A DNA stretch of 64,000 bases from Alisma plantago-aquatica (GCA_963693085.1 OY856409.1:296212058-296276057); one strand, 5' to 3'. Counted from the first letter of the stretch, positions 1 through 12,924 are shown. Numbers and translations: made by a program. Notes: a model not told the origin generated them from the sequence alone.

Positions 1-299
1 GGACCAAGAAAGAAGTACCCATCATTGGAGAAAGTGTTTCTGCCATAGATAGGAGTATCTTTTAATTTATTTCAGCCTAAAGGGCATGAAATAGAGTTAA
101 GAACTACTATTTCATATATTGCCAATAGATAAAAACACTTTATTTTTGCATATTGTATGACAATGATAGCAATAAATAAAGAGATGTTTCAATTTCTAAA
201 GATATGATCTTTGTGGCAATGCCTTGTTTATCTTGTGGTATTTGATATGCATAAGATAAAATGATACCTGAAAGTTATAGATAACTCAAACAATCAAAT

Positions 300-2345
300 T
301 AGCATTAATAATGAGAAATTCATTTCTAGTTTCCATGTGATGGATAAATCTAGACTCTTTTGGTTGGAGAACCAGTAAGAGACATGAATCTCTTGTACAT
401 GATTAATCAATCTTCACTAATGGTAGTGGGAGAATGATTATCCAATTAGGTATAATACATGTGATGTATTTACATACCTATTGGAGTAAATGCTAATACT
501 TCAAAAGGTGTTTAGAGAAATACCAATATGAATATCTTGAAGTGTTCAAGAATATCATGGATGAAGTACGAATTTGGTAAAGTGTTAATTCTTGATGAGA
601 TCAATGAATGAAATACTTAGACCAAAATGTTTGAGATCCTAATGAGTGATTATGATAGTATATCATAGTGAGCTCATGATTAAGGCATAGTGATGTCTAA
701 ATCATAAGGGAGTCATACTCTAAGGAGTTAGAGAATGATTATCAAATAACTGAATTCTTCTTAATAAAAGAATACCCCACACTAAGAAAAGAAATTAAGA
801 ATCACAAGGGCTGTGAGTTCTTATATCCTTAACAAATACACCTCAATTATCTATATGATGAGTTGTTCATGTGATGAGTCAACCATATAGATAAATATGA
901 GGAACCGAATTTTGAGTTATGGTTTATGACCATTACATCCTAAATGACATCCATGTAAACCATAAGGTATGACCTTGATGGTAGCACCCATTGGATAAAA
1001 TCCATAAGTGCAAATGAGTCTTAAGTGTTAAGACACATGGATAACATTTTGAGAATGATGATGATTGTTGATTGAAACTTAATGACTAAGACATTTGGCA
1101 TATGGATACTAAAACTGCATTCCTATGAGGAATAAAACAAGGATGTGTACGTGACACAACCTATAAGGTTTATGACTCCATTAATGCAAATGAAGTCTAT
1201 AAGTTACAATGGACTAATCAATGTGATTGATTGAGTACAAGAAACTCAGAATTGGATCTTTACATTAATGATATAGTCAAAGGGTTTGAATCATATGTCA
1301 AAGATAAAGAAGGGATCTGTGATTTAGTGGGAGCGTGTTCACATTCCACATGTTGATGTGAAATGGAAATGTTCTAGAATGGAAATCCAAAGTGGAAATT
1401 ATCTTTAAGGAAGATAGAAATGTTTCCTATGTGATAGGAATAGAGATCTATAGAGATAGTTCTCGAAAAATCTCTTGACCTAAAAAGAGAAAGCATACAT
1501 TGGCAATCTGTACTGAAGTGTTCAGTATGCACAGATTCAGTGGGAGAAAACTTGTCCATGCTACATGGAGTTAGTATCCCAAGGCCAAGTGTCCAATTCT
1601 TATGAAGAATGAGAACACTAAGAATAGATATGGATCTATCATGTATGTAATCATCCCATTATCTTGCATGTATCGACTTGGCAAGAACAAAATGCATTCA
1701 TCATCTTGTATGTAGGACATGGCAATATGATGTGCTCATCCTGATAACTCATATGTGAGACATGACGAGTGGATGTCTGTCTACTTCCAGTAAGGGTTAC
1801 TAGAATACCATGAGAACTTGATAAGTACTTGAGAAGTACTAGTTCTATGGAGATAAGGAAGAGTTCAATGTAAAGAGTTACATTGATGCGAACTTTCGAA
1901 AGGACAGAAAAGTAATCGCAATATATATATATATAGGATATACAAAAGTGAAAGTTTGTTGATAATTGGAAGTGTTCCAATAAAACCATTTGAAAAGGAA
2001 ATGCCGAGTATCTATGCGTTAGAGAACAACATTGGATACTATATGGATATGGAAGTTCATGAGATGAACTTATAGATATTCCGCTCATTGATGACAAGTA
2101 TGGAATCCTTGATCATGCAATGTGGCTAAAGGTTAGCAAAGGAATACTAGATCACATATTACGGCAACTCCATCTCATACGTGTGACGTACAACGAAGAG
2201 ATGTGAGACATGTAATTTATACTGACTTTGGCAAGGTGTTGCCATAACTCACTATGTTGGCACAAGAGCACAGTAACATGTGGGACATGTTTGAAGATCA
2301 CTATGAATATGATTCTAGGTTGATTGGCTCGTAGTGCAAGTAGGA
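300..2345 (+). pseudogene. Copia pol remnant (integrase, RT, RNase H)
   Basis: Conceptual translation gives scattered stretches of a copia polyprotein in several frames, broken by stops and frameshifts. About 440-600 resembles the integrase core around its DDYSRY segment. About 1100-1560 resembles reverse transcriptase: a segment like KVCKLQ.SIYGLKQ (1190-1250) and IEIYRDSSRK (near 1440), which matches the copia IKIYRDRS motif. About 1860-2330 resembles RNase H and the polyprotein end, with IDANFRKD near 1885. The TGA at 1228-1230 and many other lesions are shared with the copy at 39.5-41.9 kb. No functional product is possible. Confidence 0.8.
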
Positions 2346-2348
2346 GTA

Positions 2349-2631
2349 TGTTGGTATGTATGCCCTGAGAGCCAATCATGGGATGATTGATGGGATACAT
2401 TAAGATTGATTTGATAAACATCAAAGGCAAGCTTCCAATTCTTTCTGGTTCAGTCATATGAGATAGTGATAGAACAGATTGAATGTCTAGAGAATGACAG
2501 TACTCAATGTCGTATGCTTTCAGGTTGAGGACCTGAACGATGAGATCATACGGATGCTAAGAGTTTGTACATTCTTGTTATGTCCCTAGTCGGATGTCAT
2601 TGTGGAAGGTAGATAGACAGCAATGACACAC
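2349..2631 (+). repeat. 3' LTR fragment of the copia element
   Basis: It starts TGTTGGTATG and follows GGAG purines, as does the 3' LTR at 41883. Only the first 283 bp of a roughly 2.24-kb LTR remain. Confidence 0.85.
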
Positions 2632-5600
2632 TTCTAGCAAGCATATAAATATCACAAGTTTGAAAAGATATAAAACATGAGAAACATAATTTCTCATCTC
2701 ATCATCACATAGTACTATTCACTTGCCATTCATGAGACCACACTAGTCATCATACTATCACAAGATATAAATTATTTTCACAATATCACAGGGTATCAAC
2801 CCTTATCAACATAAGAGGATTACACCTCATTTAGGCTCAACCATGCTCAAATGTCATTAAGACCATCATACTATCACAGGATATAAAATCCTTTTCACAA
2901 TATCATAGGGTATTAACCCTTATCAACACAAGAGGATTACACCTCATTTAGGGTCAACCATTCCCAAAGGCCATTAAGACCATCGTATTATTCCCTACAA
3001 GATCATCATTATCTTTGCATGCCTTATAACAAGGCTCAACAACATCACTTACATACAATACACCAGATCAACACAATATCACATTAATGAGCTAGGAGAT
3101 ATATATAAACAATCATAGCAGGGTTACATTAACATTAAGAACATTCTTTTATTACATCAACATGAAAGGAATCTAGATATGATTAACTCTCATCATATTC
3201 ATAATGCACATGTTTAGCATAAGAAAGTATCAACCATGTAGCTATGATAACTACCAATTAACATATCAAGGTTGTGATCATATTAAGGAGGTTATTCCAC
3301 CATCATTCCATCATATAAGAATTTTAAACACGAATACTCATCTTTATCTATTTGCATTAGAGTTAGTTTTACAAGATAAATTATATTAATGTTACTAATC
3401 AACACTCATACCCAAACCCTAACTCACGACATCCCCATTGGATCATGGATGCATAAGATGAAGCATCACCATCACATTCCATACCATTCTCAAGTATGAA
3501 CCAACACATAAATCAAGGTGTAACCATCAGGTTATAGCATACTAGGGCATCAACAACAATAAAAGAGTACTCCATGATTGTATTAATCATTCAAGGACTA
3601 TTGTTACCCAATTACCATCATTTAGTTATATTAAAGCTAGGTATAACAATCTATACCTACTTAGGGTTACATATCAACACAATATGGTTATCATCCCTCC
3701 TATTCATATGAGTGAATAGGTAAGACTACCTTATTAAGGGTAACCCTCCATTTGTTCCATCATTCAACCCGTATCACCATACTACAATGTCACCCAGAAC
3801 CATTGGATGTTTAAAAGGTAAGGCCATGGGTTGTTTACATAAGTAAACACCTTAGATAAGACATCTATGAAGTCCTTGATTTTTTCTCTAGAAAGAGTCA
3901 CCTTATAACCCTAGGCATCCTTTGATTAACAACACAAAATGTTCAATTGAAAGTAGGGTAAAACCCACAATCGACTGTTCATTTAGAACAAGCCATCCAT
4001 TGTCAACAAGTAAGCTCCTTAAGTTGATCATATAAAGGAAACCCTATAAATCACATTATTAGGTCCAATGTATTACATTAGCCATAATTCCACTATATTG
4101 GAGTAATAGACATTATATCTTGACCATTAGGTCATGTTCATATGTTAAAACTGTCAATTACAATATAGGTTCGACCATTGCATCAAGTGACCCAAGAAAC
4201 CATTGGTCTAAGGATTAGTTGATGCTACAACTATAATGATTAACTTAACATAGGTTGTAGATACCTGATCCACCATCATTAGTTATCATTAAATCACCAT
4301 AGGTTGTTATATCAACACTATATTTATTAATCATCCTCAAATATTAAGCCGACGTCATCATTGATTGATAACATCAGGAGGGTACTTAATGGTTGATCAT
4401 TAAACTTCTAATTGATCCAAAACCTGACATAAGGGGGTGACCATAGGTTGTCACCATCATTTGACACACTTTATCACGACCATCAATTGTCATGAAGACA
4501 ACACCATAGGATTGTTGCAATGGTACCATCATCGGGTCATGGTTTATAGAAGAAATCATCTTTAAACCCTAAAACTGACCATTGGTTGATAGGTGCTTAG
4601 CACCATAGTTTGTCAAACCAACCTGATACAACTCATATTATACCTTAAGAATAATATACAAATGATGAAAGGTTCATATAGAACTGAAATCAGAATAGGA
4701 AACATTATAAAAATCACAATCCAAGTCAAGCATAGCCTTTTAGTGCATAAATCATCATTTTCAAGCAAGAACATGATCTAGAAAGCTTATGGTAAGCAAT
4801 AAACGTGGAGAAAGTTATAAAACTTACCTCTAATAAGAAGATGAAACCCCAAAAAGAAGAAATCTAGAGCAGGTAGGGTAGAAAATCCAAGAATAAGCTA
4901 TGAATTCGTCCATCTAGCACCTTTCTTCATCAAATGAGCAAACCCTAAGCATAAGGAGCAAGAAAGGTAGGGTTTTAGAGCTTTAGAGCAATTTATACCA
5001 TGGAACAGTAAGGTTACAACCTGTATAAATCTAGGAGGAAGGATAACAAAGGAATAAACGGAGGAAAGAAGGGAATTCTTACACTTTTAGGTCAAGATCA
5101 CTAGAAGGAAGCTTTTTCAACCCTAAAATGAAGTCAATTTCAACCTTAGAGCCTTTCTCCAAGAAGATCCCCACTTTCTTCTTCCTTGGGCAGAAAAATT
5201 CACAGCTAAACAGAGGGAGAACGAGGTTGGGAGAAGGACGGAAGTGGTGGAGAGAAAATGGCTCGTTTTGGTGCTTGGGGATAAGTATATGGCACTTTAA
5301 GATAAAGAAAAAGAAAAAGTTGAAATTCTAGTATCTATCCAAGTGTCGATGGCCTTAATTTATTAAGAATATACAAGAACATACACAAGTAGCTCCCCCA
5401 TAATGTGTATAGACCTGATTATCTTTCCTTTGTCAAATTTCCCAGCCAATTAAATTATTCATTGGTTGATAGCTACTAAAGATAGCTAATCCGTGAAGGG
5501 GAAAACCCTAAAATACCCTTGGAGAAAACACCTTCAAACCAAGGTTTAAATAGGCGCCCCATGGCTCAAAAATCTCAAGAATGATGATAGAATATCCAAG

Positions 5601-5839
5601 GGACATAATTCAAGTGATAAATTGCAAAGAAAACCTCTCAATTGGGTAAATTGCAGAAAGCTCCAAAATGTGCATAAAATTGCATAACTTGTTCAAACAG
5701 TGTCCAAAGTGGACCAAATTTGAAACTTAAGATTGTATTATGATTTCAAAGCATATCACAAGGTTATATTAGGGTTCTAAGCATTAAATTATGGTAATTA
5801 AGCTTGTTCAACTCACTATACATGTTTAGGGGCCTAACA
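2632..5839 (-). repeat. Chromovirus-like LTR fragment, reversed
   Basis: Read on the minus strand the segment starts TGTTAGGCCCCTAAACATG at 5839 and has the layout of the long Tekay-type LTR found at 46854: a 'gcaatttaccca' block, a TA-rich promoter-like zone, then a splice-donor-like AGGTAAGTTTTATAAC followed by long AT-rich sequence with short duplications. No open reading frame is convincing. No PBS or target duplication was found at the 2632 end, so the LTR is probably cut short there by the junction with the copia LTR. The 5839 boundary is sharp because recognisable integrase sequence starts immediately after it. Assigned by layout and short shared blocks, not by full alignment. Confidence 0.5.
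2751..2982. repeat. Tandem duplication, 116-bp unit x2
   Basis: Units 2751-2866 and 2867-2982 both begin CATACTATCACA and run through 'cccttatcaaca' and 'gaggattacacctcattta'. They differ at several positions, so the duplication is not recent. It lies within the reversed LTR-like segment. Confidence 0.85.
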
Positions 5840-5840
5840 A

Positions 5841-6262
5841 GAAATGGGACCAAATCACTATGGATTTCGTGTGGGCCTTGCCAAGACAAAGAGAGGTCAT
5901 GATGCAATTTGACTTGTGGTGGATCACCTATATAAGTCAGTACATTTACTCACCTCAAAGGTTACCTCCAAGGTAATAGAACTAGATGAACTATGTAGAA
6001 AAATATTTCATCAACATGGTGTTCTGAGTTCAATTATCTCTGATCGTGACCCTAGGTTCACTCCAAAGTTATGGAAGTAGGTGCATGAAGAACTCTGGTA
6101 CGATGTTGAAATTTAGTATGATTTATCAATCTCAGGCCAAAGGATAGTTGGGAAGAACGATCCAAACTTTAGAAGACCTGTTGAGAGCATGTGTGCTTTA
6201 TTGGGGTGGATCATGGGAGCAATACTTGCCCTTAGATGAGTTTGCTTATGATAATAACTATT
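5841..6262 (+). pseudogene. Ty3/gypsy (chromovirus) integrase fragment
   Basis: Translation gives the integrase catalytic core of a Tekay-like chromovirus: KWDQITMDFV, a segment like VVDRLTKS broken by a frameshift, IISDRDPRFTP.LW, HPQ-like text, and [10 protein letters not shown] followed by WEQYLPLDEFAYDNNY. The order matches the intact-frame integrase at about 54600-55050 of the chromovirus in this window, but the two are diverged. Several frameshifts and in-frame stops show it is dead. The N-terminal zinc finger, RT and C-terminal chromodomain are absent, so this is an internal fragment joined to an LTR at 5839. Confidence 0.85.
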
Positions 6263-6266
6263 AATG

Positions 6267-6910
6267 TGTTGTAGCCCTTAGATAGCAGATCAATATCCAG
6301 GAGACCATCTTCTACCTCTGAACATAATAGGCAAGTCAGTAACAGTAACTCTTCTCTTCTTTCCCAATTCTCTCTAGCCCTAACCAATATGGATGGATTT
6401 AAACTCTCCCATCGAGTTCAAAAAGTAAATTCAAACACAACCGACCCTGAATTTATTGGATTTAGATCAGAACTGGGACCTTCCCTAAAATCTATGGAGA
6501 TCAGGCCCATAGATGGATGACCTTACTCACCCATGCCTATATAAGGCACTCTAGCCTCACAAAATAGGGGTGCAAGATCCCTCAGATCCATAAAGAGTCC
6601 CCCCTACTTCCAATTTGACCCTACATTTTCTCTTCTTCACTCTAGTTTTCCTTAGATATTCCACAAATATAACCTCCACCCTTCTCTCTACTCTTGCTTC
6701 CCCTGGCTGATTGGATTCCATGGGCGAGTTTCGTGAGATGAGGCAGACCGGTTTGTGAACTCACTGGCCGCTCAAGAGCCCAAGATTGCATAGTCAACTA
6801 CGGGGTTGAATCACCCAAGATAGAAATTCTACTCATGAGCAAAAGGAGCGAAGGAGGAAGACGATGATTGGCAAAAAGACTGGTTTTCCCCTGGGGTCGC
6901 TACATATGGT
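6267..6910 (+). promoter_or_regulatory. LTR-like promoter segment with TATA box
   Basis: Begins TGTTGTAGCCC directly after the integrase fragment. TATATAAGG at 6538-6546 is a good plant TATA box, followed by pyrimidine-rich sequence (6590-6700) as in an LTR R/U5 region. No partner LTR, primer site or target duplication is visible, so an LTR or TRIM remnant is an inference. Confidence 0.35.
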
Positions 6911-7189
6911 AAGGTTTTTTTCTTTATCTTTTTACTCCGGATCTTGACCCAGACATGTGAAGCACTTGATTCCAGTGGAAGGGGTTCCATTGACAGACCC
7001 CACCACATAAGTAATACAACTAATATGCCAATTGCTGACATGGCTTTCCGTGATTGGCCACAATCTATTAATTTTTTAAAAATGGTATTAAATCATAGGA
7101 ATGTCCAATGTAAACATGTTATATATGAATTTTTCTCAGAAAAATATAAGAAATACAATAAAAATATAATCAACACCTAGATCAACCTC

Positions 7190-8297
7190 TAGTTAAAAAT
7201 TATCCAAAGTTGCTATCTTTAATGTGTTAAATGCATAATAACCCTAATTCCTAGGTTTTGATGATCTTAATGTGATCCACTAATCTTAATAATCAAATAT
7301 TTGGTCTTTTTGGATAAAATAGTAATACACGGGTATTATGCTTTAATTTTAGGATAGTTTCTTGTTTGGCTGCTCTTGTTGTTTTTGCTTGGACATCTGC
7401 TCTTGTTGTTTTTGCTTGGACATCAAGTAACTTCTGAGAAAAGTATGTGGTTACTCATAAGACTACCCACATTAGTTTGCCAAAGTTTTCTAGAGATTGT
7501 CAAAATGAATTACAATAAATGCTTTCTTGTTATTATTTCATGCACTCTATAAACTCACAATGGATATCGTAATATATGATTATAACTTGCTCAAACTCCT
7601 TCTACCATTTCTGGAACTTTGAGAATAAAAAGAAAGAGAGAGTCATAGGGATAACTTAGACCAAGCCCCAGATTGGGAAGGCCATATGGTACCTAACACT
7701 AGATTGATGAGGTGGCCTAGTGATCAGGCTATATGAGGTCTAGCCCCCAATTGGGAAGACTAACATGACACCTAGGCTCCAGATTGAGAAGGTGGCCTTT
7801 TGTCCAATGTAGGGATAAGACCCTGAAAGGGTATCCCAGAGGTTGAGTAAAAACGGGTTGAGAAGTTATGAACAAAATGTTGTTTTTGATTTTGTAAAAA
7901 TAATTTTTGTGGATATGATGTTACAAATAGATGAGTATAACTTGTTATACTGACCGTATTTTGGATTCATAGAGTTTTAGATGAATCTACTAGTAGCCTA
8001 CAATTAATGTTGAAAGATGGATACTCCAGAGAAGAAGGCGTGAAACAAAGAAAAGTAATGTAAATCCTAGATGATATAGTTAGATAGTTGTACTTCATAT
8101 GGTAAACTTTAGAAATCCATGTTTTGTAAACCATGCCAAAGAATTTATATTATCTTGTACCAAACTCATTTCAATATAGTGAAAATTTATTAGTTATTTC
8201 TAGTTATTTGATAAACTTCGATCTTGTATTTATGGTAATGTCCCTTTCCCTCTCGATCCACTTGAATAATGGATAATAGGGGGAGGGGGTTGTTACA
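7190..8297 (+). repeat. Probable 3' part of a degraded chromovirus LTR
   Basis: The segment ends GGGGGTTGTTACA at 8297, a form typical of Tekay/Del LTR ends. It contains a direct 27-bp duplication (7370-7396 and 7397-7423) and, at 7660-7850, a degenerate repeated block built on 'ccagattgggaaggc'. It is in the same orientation as the integrase fragment at 5841, so both may derive from one decayed element. Stretch 6910-7190 holds nothing I can name. Confidence 0.4.
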
Positions 8298-8695
8298 GTG
8301 ACCCTCCAAATAAACATCTGATCAATTCACTACGTCCCAAAATGAAGCAATTTAAACTTAATGTGGTTGCATCCATAGTGAAATGCAAGAACAAAATAAT
8401 AGCAACAAATGTCATGGGAGACAATAAAAGGAGATGGTGGACATGTGCCTTTAAACAAATACTACAATTCTATGATGTACATGAGACAAAGTTATTTGTG
8501 ATCAACCACAAAATAAAAGATGTAAATAGAATTCTGATAAGCACAATTGTGGATACTGACAGCCTGAGGTCTTGCAAACTAGTGAAAGACTAAGCTACCA
8601 TACTAACAAAGTATAGAGTCATTTGCATCCAGATAAGCAGGCCAACTTCTAAAGGGGTGTCCTTCATATTCAACATAAAAGGTTCCAATATGCTT
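8298..8695. other. Unassigned flank of the CACTA element
   Basis: AT-rich sequence between the LTR-like tail and the CACTA terminus. It contains an 83-codon open frame (8342-8593, plus) rich in Lys, Asn and Ile that matches no family I know. Its CTT at 8693-8695 is the left copy of the CACTA target duplication. Confidence 0.4.
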
Positions 8696-9130
8696 TACTA
8701 GTACACATATATGCTACAATGTCGATCAATTACATTAGATAAAAAGTGATGCAGAGGTGGGTGACGCTACTGTAATCAAGTTAGTTTTAGAACACAGATC
8801 AATGCTACAAAGTGTATTTTTCTAACATTATTTGGGTTTCTATGGATATATGCCATCTTTATAGGAAATTGATATTGTGATATTGTAGACTTGGTTCTTT
8901 AGTTGCACCCTACGCCACATACTCCATCTTATTTGTAGTTTTCTACATATGTATCTAGTGTCAGTTTTCTTTATAGGAAAACAAAGATGTGATATTATAG
9001 ACTTCGTTCTTTAGCTGCACTCACTCTACCAACTCTGTCTTATTAATATTTTTCTGCTCAATTTTTTCGCATCATTTTTCTTCATAGGAAACTAACAATA
9101 TATAGAGCCTCAACTTTTGGCAAAAAATTG
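8696..9130. repeat. CACTA 3' terminal and subterminal repeats
   Basis: TIR at 8696-8713, then repeated short inverted blocks such as GTCAGTTTTCTTTATAGGAA (near 8961) and related copies near 8855 and 9080. Such arrays are where En/Spm-type DNA-binding proteins dock. The following 9211-9430 is an ATTCACAT-rich degenerate minisatellite, also seen next to the 3' ends of the other two CACTA copies. Confidence 0.7.
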
Positions 9131-9741
9131 ATGCGATAGATACGATTCTTACAAAATAGTAACATGTTAGAGACATACTATTCAACATGTGATCCAATCC
9201 TACAAAACTTGTGATAACCTCAATACAAATTGAAATCACTTGCATTCATATTCACATTTTAGATTCACTTCTATTCACACAAGCTGACCAAATCATACAC
9301 ATTCATTTGCATTTACATGATCCATTCACCAAGTCACACATGTTCACTTCAATTCTCATGATCTACTTTTGGAATCATATGCAAATTCACATATAATGAT
9401 TCATTTACATATCAAACATGCACTCATCATTGATAAAAAATCCTTTTACACGTAAAATATTTTATAAGCCAAACTTGACATAATATAGTGTATACACATT
9501 TTAGTCAGATATAAAAGAACATTTCTAACTCAGAGTTTTGAACTACATAATCATTAGAATACTAATTTGAACGTACTTTAGAAAAGAATTTTCCCACCTC
9601 TAAATGACATGTAGAGTTTCCAATGCATAAGTTTGTGTGAAAAGCTTGCAAATGGACTGTGCCTAATTATACAATAACAACAATATGAAATGATTTGATT
9701 TAAATTAAATTATATAATTATGATCATAATCTCCACTGTCT

Positions 9742-10190
9742 CTTGTATATTTAATTTGTCATATGATGTTGTCTTAACAATGACATCAGTATACTTCACA
9801 ACATAGTATCTAAACATCCAACCATTCTTTGTATAGGCTAAAATAAAATGTATATGAAATACTAATAAAATATAATAAGCAAAGCTGACATAAGATTTTG
9901 AGCCATCAAACTATCGTGATGTTATTCGAGGTTATGAATTCAACTTTTTATCTATCTCTCCTCTACCTTCACACAATGATTTTTTACCCCTATAAGTTAT
10001 ATGTATAAAATAGTTGACTATTTTGACATATCACGATGAAGACATATTAATTAATGTGTTGACAAGTGAAGAATTATTCTTACCTCATCATTAGAAATTT
10101 TAGTGTGTGCCTCCTTGATGATTTACCAAATGGTTCAAGATAATACACAATCACTAAGCTTAGAGTGATCATCAACAATTCTGCATTCTT
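9742..10190 (-). pseudogene. Ulp1-type (C48) protease remnant of CACTA
   Basis: Two exon remnants align with the readable Ulp1 exons of the CACTA element at 63.3-64.0 kb. At 10086-10190 (minus) the text VYYLEPFGKSS fits the 'VYFLDSL' strand of the protease, ending at a GTAAG donor as in the better copy. At 9742-9837 the text NGWMFRYYVVKYTD matches NGWACGYYVMRYMH; the catalytic Cys is replaced by Phe and the neighbouring Gly by Arg. Ulp1-like proteases of the SUMO peptidase fold are common second genes of plant CACTA and Mutator-like elements. This copy is dead. The last exon before 9430 is not recognisable. Confidence 0.65.
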
Positions 10191-10588
10191 CGATGAGCAA
10201 AAACATGGAAACAAAAAGAATTCTATATTAAAAGATATTTCATAAGTCAAGATTACAAATTAAGAAATTGAACTATATAATGGAAACTTATGCAACATAA
10301 ATGTGCTAGGATAATTTTCATTCCCATACTAATAAAACTTAATAAAGATGAGAATATTCAACTACCTAATGATAGTCTATTTCCACCATGCTAATAATTC
10401 AAAGAACTAGGAATGCCACATTGCTTGTTTGAATAGATTTGCAATTTCAAACATTACATGTGCAATCAATATAGATCAAACATCCACATGCAATTTTTTT
10501 TTGAATTAGAGTGTAACAACCATGCGATAAGACCTATCAGCTTTAGATCCTTCATTCATACCACCACCTCCATCATCATCATCATCAT

Positions 10589-12252
10589 CTAAGCCTCAGT
10601 ACCAACTATGTTGGGGTCGACTTGATGGATCCTTGGATTCCATTCAACTGTATCATGGGTCATATTCTGGTTGAGATGTAGAGATTTAAAATATCTCTTT
10701 ATAATCTCTTTCCATGTTAGTTTAGGTCTTCCTCTTCTTCTATTAATTGTGCTTGAATCAATAAGATTGCTTTGTATAGGTGCACTAGTCAGTCTGCGTT
10801 GCACATGTTCATACCATCTGAGTCGACCCTCACACAACTTGTCCTTAATGTTCGCACCCCCACTTTATTCCTAATATAGTAATTTCTCAAGCAATCTTTT
10901 CTTGTCTTCCCACACATCCATATCAACATATGCATTTCATCCACGATCATCTTGTTGAGACCTTATTTCTTCACCGCCTAAGATTCACTCTCATATAGCA
11001 TTCCTGGTCGTATAGTTGTTTTATAAAAGTTGCTTTTTAATCTAAGTGGGATCTTCCTATCACATAATACTCCAGTTGCATTCATCCATTTCAACTATCC
11101 TGTAGTGATCCTACAACAACCATCATTTCGTACATCCCCATATATTTGAATAATAGAACTCAAATAATGAAATTTATCACATTTAGTATATCTACTCCAT
11201 CCAACTTGGCTCCACCATTCACATATCGAGATTGACTAAAATTGTAAAGTGTAACTCCAATTTTTCTCCTACAAATCATCAATCCATTTGATTCCAATGC
11301 CTTTCTCCAAAGTTCAACGTTATCATTCAATCCATATTTAATTTCATCAATCAATACAATATCATCAATAAATAACATACACCAAGGAATATCAGCCCAT
11401 ACATTCTTTGTTAACTCATCCATAACAAGAACAAAAATATATGGGCTGAGTGTGAATCCTTGGTGTACCCCAAACATGATAGGAAATGTTGGATCTCTCC
11501 TCCAGGAGTCTTCACACTTGTAGTAGAGCTATCATACATGTCTTTAATCAAGTCAATGTATTGGATTGGCACACCTTTTTTCTTCAAAACCATCCATAAC
11601 ACTTCCCTGGGTACTTAATCATAAGCCTTCTCCAAATTAATAAAAACAATATGAAGATCTCTTTTGCTTTGTCTATACTTCTCCATAAGCCTCCTTATCA
11701 GAAAAATAACATTTGTTGTTGATCTTCCAGGCATGAAACCAAATTGGTTATTTGATATCTATGTTATAGATCTTAGCTGCTACTCAATAATACTCTCCCA
11801 AAGCTTCATTATGTGACTCATCAACTTGATACCTATGTAGTTCGTGCAGTTCTGAACATCACCTTTGTTGTTGTAGATGGGGGCTATAATATATTTCTAT
11901 ACTCATCTGACAACTTCTTGGTCTTCATGATATTGTTAAAGAAATTTGTTAACCACATAACACCTTCACCCCCATTCTCTTCCATAATTCAATGGGAATA
12001 TCGTCTGGTCTGCATGCCTTTCTCATTTTCATCTTTTTGTAAGCATTCTTGACCTCAAATAGTGAAACTCGTCGTGTGTAAATGATATCTCTTATATTCA
12101 TGTCACATGAATCTCTAACAATATTTATAATATCTCCACTGAAAATTTTATGGAAGTGATTTCTCCATTGGATCTTGATATCATCGTCCTTCACCAACAC
12201 TCTACCATCTTTGTTCTTGATACATTTTACTTGCCTTTCTATTATATGAGCC

Positions 12253-12293
<41 letters not shown>

Positions 12294-12311
12294 CCCTTTT
12301 CTTATGTTCAA
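10589..12311 (-). pseudogene. RTE LINE reverse transcriptase remnant
   Basis: Reads in several frames. From N to C: a block with GRVLVKDDDIKIQWRNHF (near 12200), VKNAYKKMK and PDDIPIELWK (12050-12000); LKKKGVPIQYIDLIKDMYD (about 11590-11530); GVHQGFTLSPYIF (11468-11430); the polymerase motif FIDD at 11361-11372, where plant RTE elements have FADD; and the C-terminal RLRWYEHVQRR and RRGRPKLTWKE (10825-10710). Stops and frameshifts separate the blocks, and a (TA)n microsatellite (12255-12291) interrupts the N-terminal part. It cannot make an active enzyme. Confidence 0.85.
12255..12291. repeat. (TA)n microsatellite
   Basis: Uninterrupted TA dinucleotides inside the LINE reverse transcriptase remnant. 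Confidence 0.95.
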
Positions 12312-12924
12312 CTTCTATAAATACCATCAAAGTATCTAGGCCTTGCCTCATGAACAAAATTTTTAGCTTCTTTCTTTACTTGCTTGTATCTCTGGAACGT
12401 TGCATCATCTCAAGATTTAGTCAAGTTCGTGTAGATCTCCCTTTTTCAATTTTACTGTGTTATGTACTTCATTGGAAATTATGTAGCAAGACTCTCTTCT
12501 TTACCCGCACCCATCCAAGATGTGGAAACCCATACATATTTTTCACTACATCCAGGCAATGATGCAGTGGGACTAGATTCTTTACCCACACCCGTCCAAG
12601 TGTGGAAACCCTTGAATATCCTTTAACACAACCAAGTGTTGTTGTGTCAAAACCCTTTGCATATTTATCACCGCACTTGGGTGCCGATGCAACATGTAGC
12701 CAGGTAGGGAAGCTCCAATGAAATTTCTATAAGGATCCATGTCATAGAAAGAGTGACAAAGTTTTTATGGATGGATTTCAACCTACCACCAGCCCTTCTC
12801 CTTTACCCAAGCTTGGAACCAACTACAATTGCAGAAAATGTACAAAACATAGGCCCTTCATTGATCCAATATAAGGATACTAGAAGAGTATCCTTGCAGT
12901 AGTATAACATTATGCATGTACTCA

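Larger units (their letters stand above)
1..2631 (+). mobile_element. Truncated Ty1/copia element, defective family member
   Basis: This segment aligns base for base, with small indels, to the interior and start of the 3' LTR of the complete copia element further on (from about 39545 to about 42165). The window begins inside the element, so its 5' part is not seen. It keeps remnants of integrase, reverse transcriptase and RNase H, then 283 bp of 3' LTR beginning TGTTGGTATG at 2349. The LTR homology stops abruptly at 2631, where a reversed chromovirus-type LTR begins. The copy is therefore truncated on the right by insertion or deletion. Family assignment is firm; exact lineage within copia is not. 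Confidence 0.85.
10561..12890 (-). mobile_element. Truncated RTE-clade LINE
   Basis: A non-LTR retrotransposon on the minus strand. Its 3' end is at 10561-10590, where the minus strand reads GATGATGATGATGATG, the short trinucleotide tail typical of RTE elements. Reverse transcriptase remains run from about 12311 to 10590. The sequence from about 12300 to 12890 carries a short block (near 12780-12850, 'aagcttgggtaaaggag' on the minus strand) that I associate with RTE 5' regions. The endonuclease domain is missing, so the copy is truncated or internally deleted. It lies within the CACTA element next to the TNPD remnant. The 5' boundary is approximate and no target duplication was identified. 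Confidence 0.7.

Noticed and set aside
1374..2457. Minus-strand open frames of 61-148 codons
   Set aside because: Antisense shadows of the plus-strand copia pol remnant and LTR.
5841..6262. Endogenous plant pararetrovirus
   Set aside because: The integrase matches LTR chromoviruses; pararetroviruses have no integrase, and no movement or coat protein is present.
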